This document shows positions 28,324-37,021 of a stretch of DNA of 37,021 bases, piece by piece. The notes beneath the pieces are model-generated. The model was not told the origin of the DNA. It did no database searches and saw nothing but the letters and a program-made list of their open reading frames with translations. A program made the translations under genes and the position numbers. Numbering within the stretch: the stretch's first letter is position 1; each line of letters starts with the position of its first letter. The DNA lies in the NCBI RefSeq assembly GCF_008831285.2, contig NW_022204947.1:1-37021 (forward strand), given 5' to 3'. Source of the DNA: Nymphaea colorata (taxonomy: Eukaryota > Streptophyta > Magnoliopsida > Nymphaeales > Nymphaeaceae).

Positions 28324-31300
28324 ATCACAAGTTCAAATGAATATGCATGAAATAAATGTTATTCATTTGATCATGTAAAGTTAATTGAACGCGTTTAATT
28401 AGTTATATGTATTATCGTATACTTATCACTCGTATACATATATTACGTGTTTTATACATATACATATTATTGTAGGCAATCGAATGCGTTTAACTTGTTG
28501 TTATGTCTACATAGAACGATTTAAGGAATTGAAATCACAAGTTCATATAAATGAATGGGGGTTATGCCATTCATTTGCTTACTTATCGTTAATCCAATGA
28601 CTTTAAGTTGTTGTTACATTTATATTGAACGGTTAAAAGTATTGAAACGAAACGTTTGTATGAATATGAATGAAATTTAAGCAATTGATTGCTCCTTTAT
28701 TGTTAATAACATGAGTTGGACTTGTTTTATTTATATTGATTGATTTAAGGGATTGAAATCACAAGTTCGTATCAATACGAATAGGATTTAAGCCTTTCAT
28801 TCGATCCCCTATAGTTAATCCAATGTGTTCAACATGTTGTTAATTTATAATGATTGATTTAATGTACTGAAATCACAAGTTTGTATGAATACAGATGAGA
28901 CTTTAATCATTCATTTGCTTCACTATAGTTAATCCAATGTGTTGAACATGTTACGCTTATATTGGATGATTTAAGGGTTTCAAAATCACAAGTTCAAATG
29001 AATATGCATGAAATAAATGTTATTCATTTGATCATGTAAAGTTAATTGAACGCGTTTAATTAGTTATATGTATTATCGTATACTTATCACTCGTATACAT
29101 ATATTACGTGTTTTATACATATACATATTATTGTAGGCAATCGAATGCGTTTAACTTGTTGTTATGTCTACATAGAACGATTTAAGGAATTGAAATCACA
29201 AGTTCATATAAATGAATGGGGGTTATGCCATTCATTTGCTTACTTATCGTTAATCCAATGACTTTAAGTTGTTGTTACATTTATATTGAACGGTTAAAAG
29301 TATTGAAACGAAACGTTTGTATGAATATGAATGAAATTTAAGCAATTGATTGCTCCTTTATTGTTAATAACATGAGTTGGACTTGTTTTATTTATATTGA
29401 TTGATTTAAGGGATTGAAATCACAAGTTCGTATCAATACGAATAGGATTTAAGCCTTTCATTCGATCCCCTATAGTTAATCCAATGTGTTCAACATGTTG
29501 TTAATTTATAATGATTGATTTAATGTACTGAAATCACAAGTTTGTATGAATACAGATGAGACTTTAATCAATTCATTTGCTTCACTATAGTTAATCCAAT
29601 GTGTTGAACATGTTACGCTTATATTGGATGATTTAAGGGTTTCAAAATCACAAGTTCAAATGAATATGCATGAAATAAATGTTATTCATTTGATCATGTA
29701 AAGTTAATTGAACGCGTTTAATTAGTTATATGTATTATCGTATACTTATCACTCGTATACATATATTACGTGTTTTATACATATACATATTATTGTAGGC
29801 AATCGAATGCGTTTAACTTGTTGTTATGTCTACATAGAACGATTTAAGGAATTGAAATCACAAGTTCATATAAATGAATGGGGGTTATGCCATTCATTTG
29901 CTTACTTATCGTTAATCCAATGACTTTAAGTTGTTGTTACATTTATATTGAACGGTTAAAAGTATTGAAACGAAACGTTTGTATGAATATGAATGAAATT
30001 TAAGCAATTGATTGGCTCCTTTATTGTTAATAACATGAGTTGGACTTGTTTTATTTATATTGATTGATTTAAGGGATTGAAATCACAAGTTCGTATCAAT
30101 ACGAATAGGATTTAAGCCTTTCATTCGATCCCCTATAGTTAATCCAATGTGTTCAACATGTTGTTAATTTATAATGATTGATTTAATGTACTGAAATCAC
30201 AAGTTTGTATGAATACAGATGAGACTTTAATCATTCATTTGCTTCACTATAGTTAATCCAATGTGTTGAACATGTTACGCTTATATTGGATGATTTAAGG
30301 GTTTCAAAATCACAAGTTCAAATGAATATGCATGAAATAAATGTTATTCATTTGATCATGTAAAGTTAATTGAACGCGTTTAATTAGTTATATGTATTAT
30401 CGTATACTTATCACTCGTATACATATATTACGTGTTTTATACATATACATATTATTGTAGGCAATCGAATGCGTTTAACTTGTTGTTATGTCTACATAGA
30501 ACGATTTAAGGAATTGAAATCACAAGTTCATATAAATGAATGGGGGTTATGCATTCATTTGCTTACTTATCGTTAATCCAATGACTTTAAGTTGTTGTTA
30601 CATTTATATTGAACGGTTAAAAGTATTGAAACGAAACGTTTGTATGAATATGAATGAAATTTAAGCAATTGATTGCTCCTTTATTGTTAATAACATGAGT
30701 TGGACTTGTTTTATTTATATTGATTGATTTAAGGGATTGAAATCACAAGTTCGTATCAATACGAATAGGATTTAAGCCTTTCATTCGATCCCCTATAGTT
30801 AATCCAATGTGTTCAACATGTTGTTAATTTATAATGATTGATTTAATGTACTGAAATCACAAGTTTGTATGAATACAGATGAGACTTTAATCAATTCATT
30901 TGCTTCACTATAGTTAATCCAATGTGTTGAACATGTTACGCTTATATTGGATGATTTAAGGGTTTCAAAATCACAAGTTCAAATGAATATGCATGAAATA
31001 AATGTTATTCATTTGATCATGTAAAGTTAATTGAACGCGTTTAATTAGTTATATGTATTATCGTATACTTATCACTCGTATACATATATTACGTGTTTTA
31101 TACATATACATATTATTGTAGGCAATCGAATGCGTTTAACTTGTTGTTATGTCTACATAGAACGATTTAAGGAATTGAAATCACAAGTTCATATAAATGA
31201 ATGGGGGTTATGCCATTCATTTGCTTACTTATCGTTAATCCAATGACTTTAAGTTGTTGTTACATTTATATTGAACGGTTAAAAGTATTGAAACGAAACG

Positions 31301-33193
31301 TTTGTATGAATATGAATGAAATTTAAGCAATTGATTGCTCCTTTATTGTTAATAACATGAGTTGGACTTGTTTTATTTATATTGATTGATTTAAGGGATT
31401 GAAATCACAAGTTCGTATCAATACGAATAGGATTTAAGCCTTTCATTCGATCCCCTATAGTTAATCCAATGTGTTCAACATGTTGTTAATTTATAATGAT
31501 TGATTTAATGTACTGAAATCACAAGTTTGTATGAATACAGATGAGACTTTAATCAATTCATTTGCTTCACTATAGTTAATCCAATGTGTTGAACATGTTA
31601 CGCTTATATTGGATGATTTAAGGGTTTCAAAATCACAAGTTCAAATGAATATGCATGAAATAAATGTTATTCATTTGATCATGTAAAGTTAATTGAACGC
31701 GTTTAATTAGTTATATGTATTATCGTATACTTATCACTCGTATACATATATTACGTGTTTTATACATATACATATTATTGTAGGCAATCGAATGCGTTTA
31801 ACTTGTTGTTATGTCTACATAGAACGATTTAAGGAATTGAAATCACAAGTTCATATAAATGAATGGGGGTTATGCCATTCATTTGCTTACTTATCGTTAA
31901 TCCAATGACTTTAAGTTGTTGTTACATTTATATTGAACGGTTAAAAGTATTGAAACGAAACGTTTGTATGAATATGAATGAAATTTAAGCAATTGATTGG
32001 CTCCTTTATTGTTAATAACATGAGTTGGACTTGTTTTATTTATATTGATTGATTTAAGGGATTGAAATCACAAGTTCGTATCAATACGAATAGGATTTAA
32101 GCCTTTCATTCGATCCCCTATAGTTAATCCAATGTGTTCAACATGTTGTTAATTTATAATGATTGATTTAATGTACTGAAATCACAAGTTTGTATGAATA
32201 CAGATGAGACTTTAATCATTCATTTGCTTCACTATAGTTAATCCAATGTGTTGAACATGTTACGCTTATATTGGATGATTTAAGGGTTTCAAAATCACAA
32301 GTTCAAATGAATATGCATGAAATAAATGTTATTCATTTGATCATGTAAAGTTAATTGAACGCGTTTAATTAGTTATATGTATTATCGTATACTTATCACT
32401 CGTATACATATATTACGTGTTTTATACATATACATATTATTGTAGGCAATCGAATGCGTTTAACTTGTTGTTATGTCTACATAGAACGATTTAAGGAATT
32501 GAAATCACAAGTTCATATAAATGAATGGGGGTTATGCCATTCATTTGCTTACTTATCGTTAATCCAATGACTTTAAGTTGTTGTTACATTTATATTGAAC
32601 GGTTAAAAGTATTGAAACGAAACGTTTGTATGAATATGAATGAAATTTAAGCAATTGATTGGCTCCTTTATTGTTAATAACATGAGTTGGACTTGTTTTA
32701 TTTATATTGATTGATTTAAGGGATTGAAATCACAAGTTCGTATCAATACGAATAGGATTTAAGCCTTTCATTCGATCCCCTATAGTTAATCCAATGTGTT
32801 CAACATGTTGTTAATTTATAATGATTGATTTAATGTACTGAAATCACAAGTTTGTATGAATACAGATGAGACTTTAATCATTCATTTGCTTCACTATAGT
32901 TAATCCAATGTGTTGAACATGTTACGCTTATATTGGATGATTTAAGGGTTTCAAAATCACAAGTTCAAATGAATATGCATGAAATAAATGTTATTCATTT
33001 GATCATGTAAAGTTAATTGAACGCGTTTAATTAGTTATATGTATTATCGTATACTTATCACTCGTATACATATATTACGTGTTTTATACATATACATATT
33101 ATTGTAGGCAATCGAATGCGTTTAACTTGTTGTTATGTCTACATAGAACGATTTAAGGAATTGAAATCACAAGTTCATATAAATGAATGGGGG

Positions 33194-33314
33194 TTATGCC
33201 ATTCATTTGCTTACTTATCGTTAATCCAATGACTTTAAGTTGTTGTTACATTTATATTGAACGGTTAAAAGTATTGAAACGAAACGTTTGTATGAATATG
33301 AATGAAATTTAAGC
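33194..33314 (+). repeat. Monomer M1 (121 bp)
   Basis: The longest monomer, running from TTATGCCATTC to ATTTAAGC. Its box is diverged: ATTGAAACGAAACGTTT at 33273-33289 replaces ATTGAAATCACAAGTT. This creates the perfect 8-bp palindrome AAACGTTT at 33282-33289. The first half matches M6 (TAAGTTGTTGTTACAT against TAACTTGTTGTTATGT), so M1 and M6 are close relatives. GC is 33 of 121 bases by count. Confidence 0.85.
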
Positions 33315-33426
33315 AATTGATTGGCTCCTTTATTGTTAATAACATGAGTTGGACTTGTTTTATTTATATTGATTGATTTAAGGGATTGAAATCACAAGTT
33401 CGTATCAATACGAATAGGATTTAAGC
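33315..33426 (+). repeat. Monomer M2 (112 bp)
   Basis: Runs from AATTGATTGG to GATTTAAGC and carries a full box ATTGAAATCACAAGTT at 33385-33400. Immediately after it lies the strongest dyad of the unit, TTCGTAT-CA-ATACGAA. The base at unit position about 131 is the main G/C/missing variable site of the array (GATTGG, GATTCG or GATTG). The AGTTGGACTT motif is often AGTTGACTT in block 1. Confidence 0.85.
33399..33414. other. M2 dyad TTCGTAT-CA-ATACGAA
   Basis: A perfect inverted repeat with 7-bp arms and a 2-bp spacer, directly downstream of the ATCACAAGTT box. It recurs in nearly every unit on both strands. M3 has a weaker version at the same monomer position. Such a dyad could bind a dimeric protein, but no binding partner is shown. 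Confidence 0.8.
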
Positions 33427-33462
33427 CTTTCATTCGATCCCCTATAGTTAATCCAATGTGTT

Positions 33463-33472
33463 CAACATGTTG
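33463..33472. other. M3 palindrome CAACATGTTG
   Basis: A perfect 10-bp palindrome in the first half of M3. The matching site in M4 (33579-33586) keeps the inner AACATGTT. Both lie just after the shared GTTAATCCAATGTGTT sequence. Confidence 0.7.
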
Positions 33473-33514
33473 TTAATTTATAATGATTGATTTAATGTAC
33501 TGAAATCACAAGTT

Positions 33515-33526
33515 TGTATGAATACA
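33515..33526. other. M3 dyad TGTAT-GA-ATACA
   Basis: An inverted repeat with 5-bp arms and a 2-bp spacer, at the same place relative to the box as the M2 dyad. The symmetry is kept although the bases differ between M2 and M3. M1 has an imperfect counterpart (TGTAT-GA-ATATG). Confidence 0.7.
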
Positions 33527-33541
33527 GATGAGACTTTAATC

Positions 33542-33653
33542 AATTCATTTGCTTCACTATAGTTAATCCAATGTGTTGAACATGTTACGCTTATATTGGA
33601 TGATTTAAGGGTTTCAAAATCACAAGTTCAAATGAATATGCATGAAATAAATG
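33542..33653 (+). repeat. Monomer M4 (112 bp)
   Basis: Runs from AATTCATTTGC to AAATAAATG. It shares TATAGTTAATCCAATGTGTT with M3 and contains the palindrome AACATGTT at 33579-33586. The box variant TTCAAAATCACAAGTT is at 33613-33628. Its 3' part forms the left arm and loop of the M4/M5 stem-loop. It also holds an ATGCAT palindrome. The forward side of junction 1 breaks at its beginning. Confidence 0.85.
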
Positions 33654-33665
33654 TTATTCATTTGA
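33628..33665. other. M4/M5 stem-loop, 11-bp perfect arms
   Basis: TCAAATGAATA at 33628-33638 pairs with TATTCATTTGA at 33655-33665 across a 16-nt spacer. This is the longest perfect inverted repeat I found in the unit. It is retained in nearly all copies, although partly lost in both eroded segments. It could extrude as a hairpin in single-stranded DNA or in a transcript. Confidence 0.8.
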
Positions 33666-33749
33666 TCATGTAAAGTTAATTGAACGCGTTTAATTAGTTA
33701 TATGTATTATCGTATACTTATCACTCGTATACATATATTACGTGTTTTA
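33654..33749 (+). repeat. Monomer M5, strongly diverged and AT-rich (~96 bp)
   Basis: At first sight this looks like a ~95-bp insertion, because GCGTTTAA recurs 95 bp apart (33686 and 33781). Its first half, however, follows the monomer plan (TTCATTTG, then GTTAATTGAACGCGTTTAA). ATCAC-TCGTAT at 33720-33730 sits where ATCACAAGTTCGTAT is expected, with the middle deleted. I therefore read it as a decayed sixth monomer. It carries an ACGCGT palindrome at 33684-33689 and two TCGTATAC copies. The boundary with M6 is approximate. Confidence 0.7.
33710..33732. other. Paired TCGTATAC motifs in M5
   Basis: TCGTATAC occurs at 33710-33717 and again at 33725-33732, 15 bp apart. The core GTATAC is self-complementary, so the pair is both a direct repeat and a 6-bp inverted repeat with a 9-nt spacer. 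The reverse side of junction 1 breaks within this motif pair. Confidence 0.7.
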
Positions 33750-33856
33750 TACATATACATATTATTGTAGGCAATCGAATGCGTTTAACTTGTTGTTATG
33801 TCTACATAGAACGATTTAAGGAATTGAAATCACAAGTTCATATAAATGAATGGGGG
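33750..33856 (+). repeat. Monomer M6 (~107 bp)
   Basis: Begins in the AT-rich TATACATATACATATTATTG stretch, continues with GGCAATCGAATGCGTTTAAC, and has the box ATTGAAATCACAAGTT at 33823-33838. It ends in a run of four or five G, the only G-run of the unit, whose length varies between copies. Its second half resembles M1. The base after GTAGG (C, T or missing) distinguishes block 1 from the other blocks. Confidence 0.75.
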
Positions 33857-36800
33857 TTATGCCATTCATTTGCTTACTTATCGTTAATCCAATGACTTTA
33901 AGTTGTTGTTACATTTATATTGAACGGTTAAAAGTATTGAAACGAAACGTTTGTATGAATATGAATGAAATTTAAGCAATTGATTGGCTCCTTTATTGTT
34001 AATAACATGAGTTGGACTTGTTTTATTTATATTGATTGATTTAAGGGATTGAAATCACAAGTTCGTATCAATACGAATAGGATTTAAGCCTTTCATTCGA
34101 TCCCCTATAGTTAATCCAATGTGTTCAACATGTTGTTAATTTATAATGATTGATTTAATGTACTGAAATCACAAGTTTGTATGAATACAGATGAGACTTT
34201 AATCAATTCATTTGCTTCACTATAGTTAATCCAATGTGTTGAACATGTTACGCTTATATTGGATGATTTAAGGGTTTCAAAATCACAAGTTCAAATGAAT
34301 ATGCATGAAATAAATGTTATTCATTTGATCATGTAAAGTTAATTGAACGCGTTTAATTAGTTATATGTATTATCGTATACTTATCACTCGTATACATATA
34401 TTACGTGTTTTATACATATACATATTATTGTAGGCAATCGAATGCGTTTAACTTGTTGTTATGTCTACATAGAACGATTTAAGGAATTGAAATCACAAGT
34501 TCATATAAATGAATGGGGGTTATGCCATTCATTTGCTTACTTATCGTTAATCCAATGACTTTAAGTTGTTGTTACATTTATATTGAACGGTTAAAAGTAT
34601 TGAAACGAAACGTTTGTATGAATATGAATGAAATTTAAGCAATTGATTGGCTCCTTTATTGTTAATAACATGAGTTGGACTTGTTTTATTTATATTGATT
34701 GATTTAAGGGATTGAAATCACAAGTTCGTATCAATACGAATAGGATTTAAGCCTTTCATTCGATCCCCTATAGTTAATCCAATGTGTTCAACATGTTGTT
34801 AATTTATAATGATTGATTTAATGTACTGAAATCACAAGTTTGTATGAATACAGATGAGACTTTAATCAATTCATTTGCTTCACTATAGTTAATCCAATGT
34901 GTTGAACATGTTACGCTTATATTGGATGATTTAAGGGTTTCAAAATCACAAGTTCAAATGAATATGCATGAAATAAATGTTATTCATTTGATCATGTAAA
35001 GTTAATTGAACGCGTTTAATTAGTTATATGTATTATCGTATACTTATCACTCGTATACATATATTACGTGTTTTATACATATACATATTATTGTAGGCAA
35101 TCGAATGCGTTTAACTTGTTGTTATGTCTACATAGAACGATTTAAGGAATTGAAATCACAAGTTCATATAAATGAATGGGGGTTATGCCATTCATTTGCT
35201 TACTTATCGTTAATCCAATGACTTTAAGTTGTTGTTACATTTATATTGAACGGTTAAAAGTATTGAAACGAAACGTTTGTATGAATATGAATGAAATTTA
35301 AGCAATTGATTGCTCCTTTATTGTTAATAACATGAGTTGGACTTGTTTTATTTATATTGATTGATTTAAGGGATTGAAATCACAAGTTCGTATCAATACG
35401 AATAGGATTTAAGCCTTTCATTCGATCCCCTATAGTTAATCCAATGTGTTCAACATGTTGTTAATTTATAATGATTGATTTAATGTACTGAAATCACAAG
35501 TTTGTATGAATACAGATGAGACTTTAATCAGTTCATTTGCTTCACTATAGTTAATCCAATGTGTTGAACATGTTACGCTTATATTGGATGATTTAAGGGT
35601 TTCAAAATCACAAGTTCAAATGAATATGCATGAAATAAATGTTATTCATTTGATCATGTAAGTTAATTGAACGCGTTTAATTAGTTATATGTATTATCGT
35701 ATACTTATCACTCGTATACATATATTACGTGTTTTATACATATACATATTATTGTAGGCAATCGAATGCGTTTAACTTGTTGTTATGTCTACATAGAACG
35801 ATTTAAGGAATTGAAATCACAAGTTCATATAAATGAATGGGGGTTATGCCATTCATTTGCTTACTTATCGTTAATCCAATGACTTTAAGTTGTTGTTACA
35901 TTTATATTGAACGGTTAAAAGTATTGAAACGAAACGTTTGTATGAATATGAATGAAATTTAAGCAATTGATTGGCTCCTTTATTGTTAATAACATGAGTT
36001 GGACTTGTTTTATTTATATTGATTGATTTAAGGGATTGAAATCACAAGTTCGTATCAATACGAATAGGATTTAAGCCTTTCATTCGATCCCCTATAGTTA
36101 ATCCAATGTGTTCAACATGTTGTTAATTTATAATGATTGATTTAATGTACTGAAATCACAAGTTTGTATGAATACAGATGAGACTTTAATCAATTCATTT
36201 GCTTCACTATAGTTAATCCAATGTGTTGAACATGTTACGCTTATATTGGATGATTTAAGGGTTTCAAAATCACAAGTTCAAATGAATATGCATGAAATAA
36301 ATGTTATTCATTTGATCATGTAAAGTTAATTGAACGCGTTTAATTAGTTATATGTATTATCGTATACTTATCACTCGTATACATATATTACGTGTTTTAT
36401 ACATATACATATTATTGTAGGCAATCGAATGCGTTTAACTTGTTGTTATGTCTACATAGAACGATTTAAGGAATTGAAATCACAAGTTCATATAAATGAA
36501 TGGGGGTTATGCCATTCATTTGCTTACTTATCGTTAATCCAATGACTTTAAGTTGTTGTTACATTTATATTGAACGGTTAAAAGTATTGAAACGAAACGT
36601 TTGTATGAATATGAATGAAATTTAAGCAATTGATTGCTCCTTTATTGTTAATAACATGAGTTGGACTTGTTTTATTTATATTGATTGATTTAAGGGATTG
36701 AAATCACAAGTTCGTATCAATACGAATAGGATTTAAGCCTTTCATTCGATCCCCTATAGTTAATCCAATGTGTTCAACATGTTGTTAATTTATAATGATT

Positions 36801-37021
36801 GATTTAATGTACTGAAATCACAAGTTTGTATGAATACAGATGAGACTTTAATCAGTTCATTTGCTTCACTATAGTTAATCCAATGTGTTGAACATGTTAC
36901 GCTTATATTGGATGATTTAAGGGTTTCAAAATCACAAGTTCAAATGAATATGCATGAAATAAATGTTATTCATTTGATCATGTAAAGTTAATTGAACGCG
37001 TTTAATTAGTTATATGTATTA

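Larger units (their letters stand above)
33427..33541 (+). repeat. Monomer M3 (115 bp)
   Basis: Runs from CTTTCATTCG to ACTTTAATC. It contains GTTAATCCAATGTGTT, shared with M4, then the 10-bp palindrome CAACATGTTG at 33463-33472. The box variant ACTGAAATCACAAGTT is at 33499-33514, followed by the dyad TGTAT-GA-ATACA. M3 and M4 are sister monomers on the basis of the shared first half. Junction 2 of the array breaks inside this monomer. Confidence 0.85.
33194..33856 (+). repeat. Reference higher-order unit, 663 bp, six monomers
   Basis: This copy has no obvious missing bases and serves as the reference. The ATCAC core of the shared box falls at 33391 (M2), 33505 (M3), 33619 (M4), 33720 (M5, degenerate) and 33829 (M6). 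Spacings are 114, 114, 101 and 109 bp, then about 113 bp to the diverged box of the next M1 and 112 bp from M1 to M2, summing to 663. A six-step periodicity nested in a 663-bp period is the definition of a higher-order repeat. Monomers within the unit differ strongly from each other, whereas the same monomer in successive units is nearly identical. This is the usual sign of amplification at the level of the whole unit. Confidence 0.92.
28324..37021 (+). repeat. Satellite block 3c, plus orientation (~13 units, runs off the window)
   Basis: Units start near 28562, 29223, 29885, 30547, 31208, 31870, 32532, 33194, 33857, 34520, 35183, 35844 and 36507, with periods of 661-663 bp. Pairs of neighbouring copies are identical or differ at one or two sites, which implies recent amplification or homogenisation. 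The M1/M2 boundary reads GATTGGCTCC in most copies, unlike 3b where GATTCG dominates. Two late copies (near 35531 and 36853) carry the ATCAGTTC variant at the M3/M4 boundary. The last copy is cut by the window end in M5. No genes. Confidence 0.97.

Noticed and set aside
33427-33450. TTCG-containing stretches as a CENP-B box
   Set aside because: TTCGATCCCC and TTCGTATCAATACGAA lack the CGGG end of the box, so the known consensus is not met.
33690-33780. AT-rich stretch in each unit as an inserted transposon or MITE
   Set aside because: No terminal inverted repeats or clean target-site duplication were found. The recurrence of GCGTTTAA 95 bp apart is better explained by two related monomers.
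1-37021. CRISPR array or bacterial repeat region
   Set aside because: The repeats are ~110 and ~663 bp, contiguous and without unique spacers, and no cas-like gene is present.
1-37021. Telomeric repeats, rRNA, tRNA or an organellar origin
   Set aside because: No TTAGGG- or TTTAGGG-type runs and no recognisable RNA gene sequence were seen on either strand. The homogeneous higher-order structure fits nuclear satellite DNA.

Overview
The whole window is one satellite DNA array. I found no protein-coding gene, RNA gene, transposon or CRISPR array in it. The sequence is AT-rich (33 of 121 bases are G or C in the one monomer I counted). It is built from a unit of about 663 bp repeated head to tail for 37 kb. 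Each unit is a higher-order repeat of six related but diverged monomers of about 96-121 bp, here called M1-M6. Arrays of this size and two-level structure are typical of eukaryotic centromeric, pericentromeric or subtelomeric heterochromatin. The sequence alone does not identify the species, and I do not recognise the family.

Layout: block 1 (1-8281) carries about 12.5 units in plus orientation. Block 2 (8280-15766) carries about 11.3 units in minus orientation. Block 3 (15765 to the end) returns to plus orientation with about 32 units. Block 3 is interrupted by two eroded stretches, 20908-21690 and 27631-28323, where the unit can still be followed but has lost many bases. The window begins and ends inside the array, so neither edge is visible.

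The reference unit used for fine structure is 33194-33856. Five monomers carry a box close to ATTGAAATCACAAGTT, and the diverged sixth (M5) keeps only an ATCAC-TCGTAT remnant. The ATCAC cores are spaced 114, 114, 101 and 109 bp from M2 to M6, and the box continues at about 112-113 bp through M1. Several short perfect dyads lie in fixed places, including TTCGTAT-CA-ATACGAA in M2 and an 11-bp stem with a 16-nt loop across M4/M5. They could be protein-binding or secondary-structure elements.

Two points deserve scrutiny. The two orientation switches cannot be the two ends of one clean inversion, because their phases within the unit do not match. Also, much of the copy-to-copy variation consists of single missing bases at exactly the sites where other copies differ by a substitution. 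With the two eroded stretches, this suggests that part of the variation is a consensus or assembly artefact of a highly repetitive region. The array itself is real; its exact copy number, junctions and eroded patches should be treated with caution.
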